This document shows, piece after piece, positions 9,117 through 19,549 of a stretch of 24,025 nucleotides of DNA. This stretch comes from Goniomonas avonlea (Eukaryota; Cryptophyceae; Goniomonadida; Goniomonadaceae), in NCBI GenBank assembly GCA_003573635.1, contig QUTJ01031824.1, positions 1-24,025 on the forward strand. The letters are read 5' to 3'. The position numbers were made by a program, and so were the translations under genes. The notes under the pieces were generated by a model. The model worked only from the letters and a program-made list of their open reading frames with translations. It was not told where the DNA came from and searched no databases. Positions within the stretch are counted from its first letter, which is position 1. The number at the start of each line of letters is the position of its first letter.

Positions 9117-12100
9117 CTACAAGGGCTGGAAGGCGTGCGGAGGGTTTGATGACGGGCCTGCGTTGGAAGCTGCGAACAGTTCCTGGAAAGCTCCTTCGAC
9201 GCAGTTCTTAATATCCGCATAACTGCAGGGCGCGTCAGACAGGCACAGCACGAGACCGACAGGACCGAACAGGACCGGACAGGACAGGACCGGACCGGAC
9301 AGGACGTAACAGGACGCCAATCCCATGGCAGGACGGCAGGCGGACGACAGCACACGGCAGGGGGGGGGGGGGGACATGGCACGGTATGACAGCACCACGA
9401 CCTGACAACGAGAATGTTCTGCGCACCTGACAACGAGAATGTTCTTTTCGTCGCGGGACATGAGCATGACCTTCTCGTCCACTCCCACGTCCAGCTGCGG
9501 GAAGTGCACTTGAGAGAGTGCGCATGACAGTCTTGCAGTGAGAGACGTTGCATCTTACATAAGAGTGAGACGTTGCAGTATGACAGTCTTACATAAGAGT
9601 GAGACGTTGCAGTATGACAGTCTTACATAAGAGAGAGACGTTGCAGTATGCCAGTCGTACACGTACTGCGTGCAGTGAGAGTGTGACGGCTACGTACTGC
9701 ATTGTCTCGCAGTACGTGAGCGTCACACTCTCACTGCATTGTCTCGCAGTACGTGAGCGTCACACTCTCGCTGCATTGTCTCGCACGTCTGTCTCTCACT
9801 GCATTGTGCTTGAACGTCACGCTCTCACTGCATTGTTGTAATGTTTGTTGTTACGTCAACGCCACACGTTACGCTGTGAGAGTGCCACTCGGAGAGAATA
9901 CTGCAAGGTCTCACTCGATTTGCAAGATTAGAGACTGGACGCTGACATATTGGGAGTGGACGTTGCAGGTCTTCCCGTGAAAGAAAAGCGAGGAGTATCC
10001 TTATCTTCCACAAGATCTGCCCTTGATATCCTCGATTGGATTGGTGGGCAAGCGAGACAAACCTTGTTGAGGGAGCTCATGATGGAGCCAAAGTCAATGT
10101 AAGGGCGGCGGTCCTCGGTGGACTGGTGGAAGACATAGTCCCGGAACAGCTTCAGCAGGTACCTACAGGGACAAGTCGTGTTGGAAGGGACAAGGACAAG
10201 TCGTGTTGGAAGGTACTCGTGATGGGCGTACAAGGAACCGACAGGGACACGTCATACTTGCTGCCTCCAAGGAACCGACAGGGACACGTCATACTTGCTG
10301 CCTCTCCATGACATGTGCTGCTAACCGGACACGAGGCACCATGCATGGTGAATTGGTTGTGGACGCACCGATCGCCATGTTCCGCCCAGTGAGGATCAGT
10401 GTCGTAACTGCGCAGTGTGCGTGTGAGGCGATTGGGAGTCAGTGCAGCGCAGTCGTCAAACTCTGCAAGCGAGACAATGGCAAGAGAAAAAATGAACGTG
10501 CACTGTAAGAGAGACAGAGGGGGGGGGGGGGGGGGGTCGAAGCATCGGCATCGAGACATGGCAATGGCCGATGAGACCAAATCGAAGGGCAAAGGTGTCA
10601 AAGTTCTCCAAAGGGTGGGGTCGGTATTTCACCATCCTAGGAGCGGTGGAGGCCTCAGATCAGCGAGAAAGAAAAGTAGGCAACACACACAGAGAGACAG
10701 AGAGAGGATCATAAGTCGCAAGGCGGCAACTGCAATCTTCCGGACAATATGAGGCCGTGTCGCAAATCCGCAGGACTTCCGGCGCAGTGGGGCAACCAGC
10801 GCAGCCCTCGTTGCGACAACGGCAATAGGAAGAACGCCAGAGAGGCGGATGTAAGCGAGAAACATGGAAAGAATGGTGCAAACAAGGAGTGTAAAACGCA
10901 CTCTGGTCGCTCGTTGATCAGGCCCAGTTTTATCAGCAACCGCATCATTCGCCCGTTCTCCATTTCTTGTGAGCAGGCCCTCTCCAGGATATCCAATTGG
11001 CTAGGAGGGCGTGAGTGTGCCCGGCTTCACGACAGCATCAATGAACACTCGCTCGCACGCACCGCGCACCCCCGACTCACACAAAACTCTCGACCATCTC
11101 TCGTGCACACTCGCTGGCGTTCGAGGCAGCCCTCACGCTCCAGTTGCGGTACATCGGGCGTCAACGAGCTCAGACACACGCCAGAGGCTGACAAAGCCAG
11201 ACACGCACTTGTACAAATTGTCACATTCGCTGAGTAGTCGAGCGGCGAAGAGCGGTGTGGTCGACAGCTCGAACACAGTCGGGGGTGGGGAACCCTGCGG
11301 CGGTGACAGGACCAGCAGAATGAAGTGCTTCAGCTCCTCTGAGTATCTGCACGAAATTGTGAGACGCAGCGCATATGTCTGGTTGCGCGAGGGAGTGCAT
11401 AACCGAAACGGCGGACATCCCTCGGCTGAGGGGTGCGAATGTACTTCCTTGCTGTCCAGTACATTCCTTCACGGCCAAGATATTTCATAATCGCGCTATC
11501 GAGAACTTCAGCACTGTCATTGAAACTCACTCTCGCATATCTCCCATCTATCCCTCCCCATCTGCACAGCGCAAGGTTGACATTTCACGCACTGGGTGCC
11601 CACGAACTCGAGAGACTTGGCCAAATTGGCAGGTTGCCAGGCGGCAATGTTGTGGCACATGACTTCAAGCAGCACTCGTCCCAGGCCTGTCAGGTCCGCC
11701 CACTGCAGCGCAAGCGTGAGCAAGGCAAGCGTGAGCAAGGCAAGTGGACAAGGCAAGTGGACAAGACAAGTGGACAAGGCAAGTGGACAAGACAAGTGGA
11801 CAAGGCAAGCGTGAACAAGGCACGTGGACAAGGCAAGTGGACAAGGCAAGCGTGGACAAGGCAAGTGGACAAGGCAAGCGTGAACAAGGCAAGTGGACGT
11901 GAACAAGGCAATCGTGGACAGGGCAAGTGGACAAGGCGTGCGTGGAGCATTCAATTGCTTCGCGCCGGATATGCCGAGCCAGTGGTGGGCAGACATCGGA
12001 TACAAGAAGCAAGTGAAAGAGAGCGAGCAAACGCGGAAAGAACACGTGCAAGACAGCAAACGAAGCACATGCAATGCAAACACGTGCAAGGCAACACCTG

Positions 12101-15100
12101 GCGTTCTTGAGAGTTCTTCGAAGTCGTGGCGGATGTAATCATGTCCATGGCACCCACACACATCAATCGTATCCTGGCAGGGAGTCACACCGCTGACACT
12201 AACCTAATAAGAAATCGCATCGGTGACGCAAGATGATAGCCGCCAGGAGATTGCGGACGCAAACTGTTGCATACTTCGATACTGCCGCAGGCGTTGGGTA
12301 AACCTTCAACACTTTCTACTGGCACCTCGTTATACAACTATTTCACATCCGACGTTCCGACCTCGTTACAACTCCTCTCAATGCCGATTCTCCCCTCGTC
12401 AACATCCTCCATGTCCAACGGACGAGTATCTGTTTTATACTCTCCTTAGCACACACCGCACGCCACGTGCAACGAATGAACCACTGGAGATGGAACGCGT
12501 TGTGCAACGACGAGTGAGCGAGAGAAAAATAGGTCAGCACCTGCTTTCCCCGGAGACAAGAAGTTTTGAGCCTGCAATGCAGCGCGAGGCAAGGCCTTGG
12601 CTGTGTATCAGCCGGAGTGCAGCCAACACCTGCGCCAAGACAAAGGGTGTCAATTTATTAGGTTGGGAGGCTGCTGTATCTCAAACTGGGAGAGTTGGAC
12701 TCCAGTAAATTTGACACGCCACGGAGAGTTGATGCAGCTGACGAGGCGACACCGGACTCAAAAGTCATCGATACAAGATGAGGAATGGCCGACCTGGGCG
12801 ATGTAACTCCAGAGCACAGACTCCGGGACTTGTGTGAGCGTGCGCAGGTTGAACACGTAGCGCTCTTGCAGCGTCTGTGCCCCAGGAATGAAATCATACA
12901 CCAGGACGAGCGCTGCGCGAAAAGAGTCAGGATTGCCCTCGCAACTTGTCCAACGCATTTCGTGTGTGAAGGTTAACATTGACATGGCAAGGTCAACCAA
13001 AGAGCAAACGAATGTCAGTTTGTGCGACTCACAGTTTTGGCCATCACTGAACTCGTTGGAGACGAAGACATCACGGAAGCCGACAATCGACGGGTGCTGG
13101 AGTTCTCGCCACACCTGCACACGACAGTCACGCTCAAGTTGGAGATGCCAAACGTGGACCCTTGCGTGAGACGAGCTTGAAGCGAAGTGCGTGAGACGAG
13201 CTTGAAGCGAAGTGCATGACATGTCAGCAGGTCAGTCAGCATCGCACAGTGCGCCCACAATCCTCTCGTGCCTCTTGCGCCATCAGGACCTTTTGCCAAT
13301 CAATCTCGACACAGTCACCCCCATTCATCAGAATCACACAGTTTCACTCACAACCGCTCACATGCAATCAAAATTGATGGTCGGGCACAACATCAGATAT
13401 TAAATCACAATCGATCCGAGATTGAATGCAACGCATCTTTCAGCACTCACGTGTGTCTCCACGTTTCGTCTACACTTCTTGGTACGCTGGGTGGTGCTTA
13501 TCGACGGACACACATGGCACTCGTGATCTGGCTGACATCCAACTGCAGCAACAGAGAATGACACACCTCCTTGGCGCGGATATCCCCCCCGATACGGCTT
13601 ATATCCAGCCGCAGCAATACACAAGGCAGCCCGTCCGTGCTGCTCATGAAATTAGTCGAGGTCTGACTCAAGTCTACAATAAGCATTGCTGAGAGTCGAG
13701 AAAGTTAAGGATCTCACCGCAGACCCACATTTCGAGTCACCATAACAAAACTACTTGCTGAGGAAAAGGCAAGGGGCCACCCTGCATATAGTCTAAACCG
13801 TACTCCAAAGGTCAGGACTGTCATGTAGCCGCGCCTGCAGATAGCCTTGTAGACACGAGTGGGACAGCCAAGGACGGACGAGGCGTCAGGCAGGGGTTGT
13901 TTCTCTGCATTGTCGTCCAGCGGGTAGAGCGAGTGGTACACTCTGTTCACCGTGCTTGGCAGCTCAGCTGCGCGAGGGTCTGTGACGCGGCGGTTACAAT
14001 CTCGCGCACAGATAATTTTTTGGGAGGCACGGCATGTCGAGGGAAGCAGGGCGTGTTGGGTGCCCGCACACGGTGATCTCAATGAAAACTAGTGACTTGG
14101 GGGGTGGGCGCAGTGTCAACGGTTCAATTAAGACTTCTCCAATAAAGAGTGCATGGCATGCTTGTGGACGTGCGCGTGACTCTCTGAAAGCTGAGAGAGG
14201 GGACCCACCGTCCGAGGGCAGGGTGGCGTAGGTGTGGGCAGCCCGCATCTGCAGGTCCTGCCGCATATGCTCCGGCATAGAAAAGTCTGTCACGCGTCGC
14301 CGAGCCGTGGGTCTACTAGCGCGAGTCCTCGCACCACCCAGCAATGGCTCGAACTGATACGGCGTAAGGTGTGACAGAAGGGGGCAAGGCGGGGAGAGTG
14401 GCGGGCGGGCGAAAGACAACAAACGAGAGGAAACGGATATCAGGAACTGGAACGAGGGACTCACTCCACGTGGCACGGTTCCCGCAGTAGTCCCTGCCCC
14501 AGTCCCAAACGCTTGGCCGCTGGAACTTGGATCGAACGCTGTGATGTAATGAGACGAAAAAGAAAGAGCGTCCCCAAGGTCAGCACAGCATCGTTAGCAT
14601 CTATCATGTTAAGCACAACTGACCTGGAGCATTTCCAGGCATGAAATTCAACTGGGCCTGTGGATCCAAGTCAGTGAAGGACTGGCAAGCGACGGCTTCA
14701 CACCACGACGGGATCATCGGCGCTCATAAACTTCGAACCTCTCCCAGCCCCAGCCATCACTCCTGACATCGTGTTTCGCTTAGGCGGTGATCCAGCAGTG
14801 CTTCCAGGAAAGAACGGAAGCGCAGTTGGTGCCATCGTTCCATCAGTGCCCATCATGTGGGTGTTGAAACCGCGTCCCATTTGCGCTGCAGCCGCACAAA
14901 ATGGTGAGCCAGGAACGCAAGAAAATATAACGTGTTGTGAAAAACAACAAAATATTGTTTAAAAGTCGCCCTACCGCCTCCACGACCGCCAGACTGCGCT
15001 GCACCACCGCTGAGAGCCACATGCTGGCGTGCCATTTCTATTCTCGCGGCCTGAAAAACATTAGGTCGCGTCACGAGCGTAATAGGCTACCTCTGGAACG

Positions 15101-15512
15101 TTGTGGTTGTATTCACAACCCCGCCCGGCATTGCGACAGATCCCATGAATCACAACGTTACGGCAGAAGCGCTGAGCTTTGGGGACGTGACCTACTCGTG
15201 GGTCAGAAATAGAAATGAACAACCAAGTTGTGATCACACCTCCCACGCCACGGCCACCAGCACCAAATTGTCTCCCACCTCTGAATATTTTCGTGTTAGC
15301 TGTGCATCAACCCAGTACAGTTCTCACCGGCCGCCCGCAAATTGTCGCTGTTGTTGTTGCGGCAGGCCCAAGACGCCTGCGGAGTGGAAAGCCCCCCTGG
15401 CAGCAGCGTGCTGCTGACTATTCAAATTAAAAGCAGTGAGCTGTCCAGCTAAATCGTACGCAGATTGCATGCCCGAGTCAGGAATCCCCATTCCTAACTC
15501 CGGGGTGCCCAT
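9117..15512 (-). CDS. PAN3: PAN2-PAN3 deadenylation complex subunit PAN3
   Basis: Exons on the minus strand: 15328-15512, 15240-15280, 15091-15191, 14975-15050, 14704-14885, 14624-14657, 14465-14538, 14209-14353, 13781-13979, 13033-13160, 12794-12912, 12541-12629, 12084-12198 (tentative), 11593-11702, 11215-11346, 10902-11000, 10369-10407, 10063-10162, 9427-9494 and 9117-9222, about 713 residues. Order: Gln/Gly-rich start; CCCH finger FCRNVVIHGICRNAGRGCEY with NHN; PAM2-like MPGNAPAFDP; SMPEHMRQDL; VYHSLYPLDD; pseudokinase (VWRELQHPSIVGFRDVF, VLVYDF, PESVLWSYIAQ, LAALRLIHSQGLASR, WADLTGLGRVLLEVM); then the C-terminal knob (NGRMMRLLIKLGLINERP, WAEHGDRYLLKLFRDYVF, LMSRDEKNILVV, FQELFAASN). PAN3 recruits PAN2 to poly(A) through PABP. 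The join 13781 to 13160 and the end of exon 13 are the least certain. Confidence 0.93.
9223..9426. repeat. GGACA/GGACC minisatellite and G run in the last PAN3 intron
   Basis: Plus strand 9250-9320 repeats AGGACCGGACAGGAC-like units, and a run of about 14 G lies near 9361-9373. The intron is bounded by the donor GTGCGC and acceptor CCCTGCAG on the minus strand. The donor end is itself duplicated (9401-9420 and 9426-9445). Confidence 0.85.
9495..10062. repeat. PAN3 intron with 34-bp tandem repeat and large hairpin
   Basis: About 9563-9660 has two and a half copies of a 34-bp unit containing GTGAGACGTTGCAGTATG. Then 9671-9688 (TGCAGTGAGAGTGTGACG) is exactly the reverse complement of 9721-9738, and ACGTACTGC at 9692-9700 pairs with 9709-9717, making a near-continuous hairpin. 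The right arm is then partly repeated in tandem to about 9835. Confidence 0.88.
10231..10304. repeat. Two-copy 37-bp tandem repeat in a PAN3 intron
   Basis: Copies at 10231-10267 and 10268-10304 begin CAAGGAACCGACAGGGAC and look identical. A second small duplication, containing ACAAGTCGTGTTGGAAGG, lies just upstream at 10171-10213. Both sit in the intron 10163-10368. Confidence 0.92.
10408..10901 (-). other. PAN3 intron of 494 bp, no gene seen
   Basis: This intron lies between the exon ending INERP and the small 39-nt exon starting YDTDPHW. It contains a G run at about 10518-10536. The acceptor CTGCGCAG at 10408 restores the exact family spacing between INERP and the following DPxW. Confidence 0.75.
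11703..11945. repeat. GGCAAGTGGACAA minisatellite abutting a PAN3 3' splice site
   Basis: Plus-strand units of about 12 and 15 bp (GGCAAGTGGACAA and GGCAAGCGTGAACAA) run from about 11710 to 11945 with some 15-20 copies. On the PAN3 strand this is a pyrimidine-rich CTTGTCCACTTGC array ending directly in the acceptor CGCTGCAG of the exon that starts WADLTGLGR. Confidence 0.9.
13161..13780 (-). other. Longest PAN3 intron, with a 25-bp duplication at its acceptor end
   Basis: These 620 bp hold no exon I can support. The 25-bp unit starting GTGAGACGAGCTTGAAGC is present twice, at 13166-13190 and 13191-13215, next to the acceptor. A small unseen exon is possible, because the protein near the junction (FRLYAG to VHVWHL) aligns only loosely with PAN3. 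Confidence 0.55.
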
Positions 15513-15656
15513 GGAGGGCAAGAATGAAAAGCAGAGAGATCCTCAGGCTCAGCGTTTCAAAAGACAACCTGTCACTCACGTTATGAGATGTTCCGGATCA
15601 GGCTGCTGAATTGTTCCGAACCCAAAGCAAGGTTCGCCATCGCAGCTCGTGCTGGG
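15513..15656. promoter_or_regulatory. Shared upstream region of divergent gene pair 3
   Basis: Only 144 bp separate the PAN3 ATG (minus) from the chosen carrier ATG (plus). If the carrier instead starts at its upstream in-frame ATG (15588), the gap falls to 75 bp. Confidence 0.5.
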
Positions 15657-18415
15657 ATGGCGGAGAGCAAGATCCTCGATGGTCAAGAGCCATTATTGGA
15701 GGACTCTTTGCAGGGCTGGGGGGGAGGGTCTTTGAGAAAATCCATGAAGAAAAAGAACAGCGGTGTCCTTGTTTCTGAAACTATTCGGTGGACGTCCTTT
15801 GCAAACGATGGCCAGGTCACTGGTGCGGGCAGCGTGAACAGGACGCTCCACCTTGAAGGGGGATCCACGGACGAATTAAGTGTGCCGTTGGGACAGGTAT
15901 AGGTCCATATTTATGTGTGTCTGTGTCATCTGGGTCTTTTTGATCTGTGTGCCCAAGATTCGCCTGGATCTCTGTGCGTGGTGTGTGCGCGTGCTTGCGT
16001 GCGTGCGTGCGTGGTGTGGTGTGTGCGTGTGCGTATGTGGTATGCGCACGTTACCGACTCCATCTTCAGGCCAAGTTCGGGCTTCGCAATTGGAGAAAAC
16101 TCAAGAAACAACGGCACCACTACTTCCGAGGACATTCCCTCAGAACGTTTACTGCATTCTCCGCGAAATCGGAGTCCAAGTTACGACCAGTCTCCAAGCT
16201 GCGAATGACTGGGATCTGTGCTGTTGTTGTTGGGACGGGTTTTGGTGAGTAGCTTGGTGTTGATGATCCCGCCAACACAGTTCTTGTAGCTTGGGGATGC
16301 GGCGACGCAGTCGCTGTGCCACTCCTCCTCTCAAAAGGTGTCTCAGAAACTGTCGTGGGGTTTGCCTATCTGGCCAACCCCATCCTCAGCATTTTCGTGC
16401 ACCCATTACTTGGGGCGAAAAGTGACGCGTGTCGGTCACCCTGGGGGCGCCGGCGACCGTTCATCCTTGGGCTCTCTATTGTGCTCCTAAGTGGAGCGTG
16501 TATGCTCTGGCTGGGCGATGACATTGTCCGGTGTGGGTCCTGTTTGGCGAAAGGCCCCTTGTTGCTTTTGCACTGACGATCGTACGGCAGCTGGTGGCCA
16601 AAAGGTGGGGCTTCAATGATGGTCACGCTATTTCTGGGATTCTGTCTGGTGGATACTGCCGCTGACTTGCTGGTCGGCTCGGCCCGATCTCTCTTGTGTG
16701 ACCTCGTCAATGATGCCCAGATGGACGATGGTACCAATATTTTGTTTGACATCGAGAGAAGATCGAATCTGTATTCCAGACTGAGACAAATGAACAATTC
16801 GCTCCTGTGAAGTCTCTTACACTCCTGCAGCTAACTCGCATTTCGCAATCTGCATGACAGGGGGCGTCATGCTTGCTTTTATCGCGGGTGCGGCGCCATT
16901 AGAGGATCTGTTCCCGTTTGTCGTTCTGGATCCACACCCACGGTGTTTGGTGCTTCTTCTCGCGGTGTTCTTTGCGTTGACACTGGCGATAACTCTCATC
17001 CTGGCAAGAGAGGAGGTGCGACAACTTTGTTCCGACGCTCGCTCCTGTACGAAGTGTGTGGGCTTGCACCTTCTCGGGATGGGCTGAATATGTGGCCAAT
17101 CTCGCTCTACACGCCCGAAGCAGTTCGTTTGTTTGTGACTATTCAAACAAACTGTTGCAGCGGCTCCTAGCGCCTTGTGGTTAAAAAACGTAGTAATACC
17201 GTACCTTGGCTTATTATGGGTCATGTTAGATCATAGCTTTCGATAGAGGCACTGTTTGGTGGCGCTTGAACTGCCAAGTTATTACCCTTGGCGAGGCCTT
17301 TCCAACGATGCCTCAAACGTCAAAAATGTATTTCGGCTGGGGTGAAAAAAAACTGACCCATAATAGGCTAAGGGCATTTTTGGGTGACGGCCGCGAAAAT
17401 TTCGAAAGTATTAGTTCCACTGCGTTTCAAGCGGCGTTTGAGACGGTGTTGGAAAGCCCTGGATGAGACGAACATTTTGCTGTATTCAAATTATGGATAG
17501 CAAAAACATTTCGTGCATTTTCCGTCACTGACCCACGATAGGGTGTGACCCACGATAGGCCAAGGCACAGTACGTCATCGCTTGTTGATGGATTGGTCCG
17601 TAATTGAAACTAGGGACCACAAAGTAGTCCCAAATTTCCCGGAATGCACGAGGCGTCGTGGCCAAACGTGATTTTAACGCCCTGCAACAGCAATATCTGC
17701 CCCCTGACACGGAGCTCGGTGTCGGTGACGTCGAGACACCGGCTGACCTAGCCGTCGGCACAGTGAAAACCGTGTGCGAGTCCGAAGAGGAGACGGCAGA
17801 CACGCCAGACTGCATCCCCCCGCCGGACAAGGACCAGAGCGGCGAAGACGAGGAGGAGGGCATGTTGACACAGCTGCGACAGCTTCCGTTGGCCGTCGTC
17901 CTCCTGTGCTTGCTGCAGTTTTCGGGATGGGTGGCTTCGCTCGCCCAGGTTTGAATCGACTCCCCTCTCTCCCCACCCCCACCCCTCCTCTCTCCCTTGT
18001 TCTTGGCTTCCTACCGGAACGATGCGCAGAGAGTGCGTGTGTGAGAGAAAGAGATACGCGGAGTTGTCTCGCAAGTTTCCAAACTAGCGATTTCCTCCAA
18101 CACCCAAACACTCCCGCCAATGTGTTACCTCCTCGCCTTTTGCCTGCATTGGTCCAACTGGGTGTGCAGAGCTGGTTCTGGACGGCCTTCATGGGTTCCG
18201 CCACAATTCCTAGGACCCCGCTGCTCCTCGGGTTTACGGGCCTGGCAGGACAGACACTGGTCTCCCTTTTGACACAGGTGCGCAGACTTGAACACTCGAG
18301 ACAACCCAAGCCCTCCCCAGACCTTAAAACTGCACCCCCGTGACGGCCTAACCTGACTTCGCCACGACCACTGACGACCGAACCTTGCACCAACTTCCCT
18401 CTATGACGGCCTGCA

Positions 18416-18453
<38 letters not shown>

Positions 18454-19382
18454 CGGAGCGAGAGATTTTTCAAGAACTTGACGGAAATCTTATTCGCAGA
18501 CTGTGATGCCGATGCTCAATAACAAAGTCGGCGTCAAGATTGTGTACCAAGTCGGGGTGCTGCTGCTCACGTCCACAATGGTGATCTGCGGCTTTGTGGA
18601 GGACATCTTCATCCTCACCGCCGTGTGCTGCATCCAGGTGTGTGATGACAAGCCGTGGGTCGCTTTGCTCAGTCTCGAGGACTCGACAACCACTTTGTCT
18701 TCTACAGGTTGTCTGAGACTCCAGGAGTGTGCTGAGAAGAGACTCAGACAACCAAGTTGGAGATTCGCAGTCCCCGAAAACTCATTCGACCAGGCCACAC
18801 TCTGCTGCAACCAACCTGCTAGTACTTTGTCCCTCCGCACAGACTTGCGTTGCTCCGTCTGGACGTGACTGTTTTTGCTTGGTTTCGCTCTATCAGTTCC
18901 GCACCCTCACATTCTCCCAGGGGGTGTTCGTCTCCGTGCTTGACAGCAACGCGTTTGTGCTGGCAGAGACAATCATGTCCGAGGCCAACGTGCAGGAGAA
19001 GCAGCGTGGTCTATACATTGCACTCCTGGACGCGTGTATGACTGGTGCCCAGGTACAGTCGCCAGACAAATTCCCGCTGACTGGTGTTTGATGGTTTGTG
19101 AAAGAGCTGACGAATCGGGTTATGGGTTGAGCCAGTTTCTACTTTTGTCATACAAAGGGTAGGGATTATACCGTGACAGTGGTGTGCGAGTGTGCCTGTT
19201 CCATGCATTGAGTTGAGTCTTTTCGGCAGTTGCTGGTTGCGAGCACTGCGGGTGTGATCGTCGCAGCGTGGGGCAACATTGGCAAAATGGTTATGTCTGC
19301 CGGCTTATTTTCGGTCCTTGTTGCAACAGCGGGTATCACCTTGGACTGGATTGGTCGAGTAATACCAAACCCGCGCAACTAA
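15657..19382 (+). CDS. SLC45/SUT-type sugar-proton symporter (GPH family)
   Basis: Exons 15657-15896, 16070-16244, 16290-16532, 16605-16730, 16831-17015, 17628-17948, 18170-18277, 18500-18637, 18897-19052 and 19230-19382 give 614 residues, consistent with 12 membrane segments. The family hallmark is present as SPWGRRRPFILGLS after LSIFVHPLLGAKSD. Further matches to plant SUTs and animal SLC45 are LGFCLVDTAADLL, the block ANSHFAICMTGGVMLAFIAG, FPFVVLD, TLAITLILAREE before the large central loop, and EKQRGLYIALLDACMTGAQ near the end. Relatives carry sucrose or other sugars with protons; the substrate here is unknown. The central loop (about 17640-17860) is acidic. The acceptor at 17627 is weak. 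An upstream in-frame ATG lies at 15588. Intron 16533-16604 is doubtful: it fits GT-AG but is also readable in another frame. Confidence 0.88.
15897..16069 (+). repeat. GT-rich first intron of the sugar carrier
   Basis: This 173-bp intron begins GTATAGG and ends CATCTTCAG. About 15980-16045 is TGCG/TGTG-rich. No exon is present. Confidence 0.75.
17203..17568. mobile_element. Foldback MITE-like DNA element in a carrier intron
   Basis: The left end ACCTTGGCTTATTATGGGTC (17203) matches the reverse complement of the right end TGACCCACGATAGGCCAAGG (17546-17565) at most positions. Internal copies of the same terminal motif occur at 17354-17373 and 17529-17542. Deeper inside, GGCCTTTCCAACGATGCC (near 17285) again mirrors GTGTTGGAAAGCC (near 17449), so the arms are long and imperfect. 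GTAC at 17201 and at 17570 may be the target-site flanks. There is no coding capacity. It lies within intron 17016-17627 and is more AT-rich than its surroundings. The superfamily is unknown. Confidence 0.75.
18419..18452. repeat. TG microsatellite in a carrier intron
   Basis: About 16 uninterrupted TG repeats lie inside intron 18278-18499, about 47 bp upstream of the acceptor. Confidence 0.95.
18707..18753. repeat. Hairpin in a carrier intron
   Basis: GGTTGTCTGAG (18707-18717) is the exact reverse complement of CTCAGACAACC (18743-18753), with a 25-base loop. It lies in intron 18638-18896. Confidence 0.8.
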
Positions 19383-19549
19383 CTTGAAAGATGTACAGAA
19401 CTTCGATATATGTACCACTGTGTACAGGCACCTGTACATAAACTTCTTTTATGTTGATTCGATTTCTGGACAAGATGAAGTCTAGACTCTAGCGACACTG
19501 GGTATTACAACATCGCGTCACGCTGATGTATCTCGTCCCGTCGACACTC
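19383..19549. other. Tail-to-tail gap between carrier and orphan membrane protein
   Basis: These 167 bp are AT-rich compared with the exons and should hold both 3' UTRs. ATGTACAGAAC, TGTACAGGC and TGTACATAA form a loose TGTACA cluster at about 19391-19441, which may be a 3'-processing or RNA-binding signal; this is speculative. Confidence 0.5.

Noticed and set aside
9358-9373. G runs as G-quadruplex or telomere-like elements (also near 10518 and 22353)
   Set aside because: They are single homopolymer runs without spaced G-tracts, and length errors are likely in such runs. Too weak to claim a function.
10408-10901. Non-canonical (AG-AG or GT-GA) intron in PAN3 before FDDCAALTP
   Set aside because: I first joined INERPE to the frame starting FDDC, which needs odd splice ends. 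The canonical acceptor 50 bases on (CTGCGCAG) gives INERP-DYDTDPHW, which matches the family length exactly.
17016-17086. Carrier exon continuing past AREE as VRQLCSDARSC
   Set aside because: The frame soon stops, and the carrier family has a loop there. GTGCGAC after AREE is a good donor and the next exon fits in phase.
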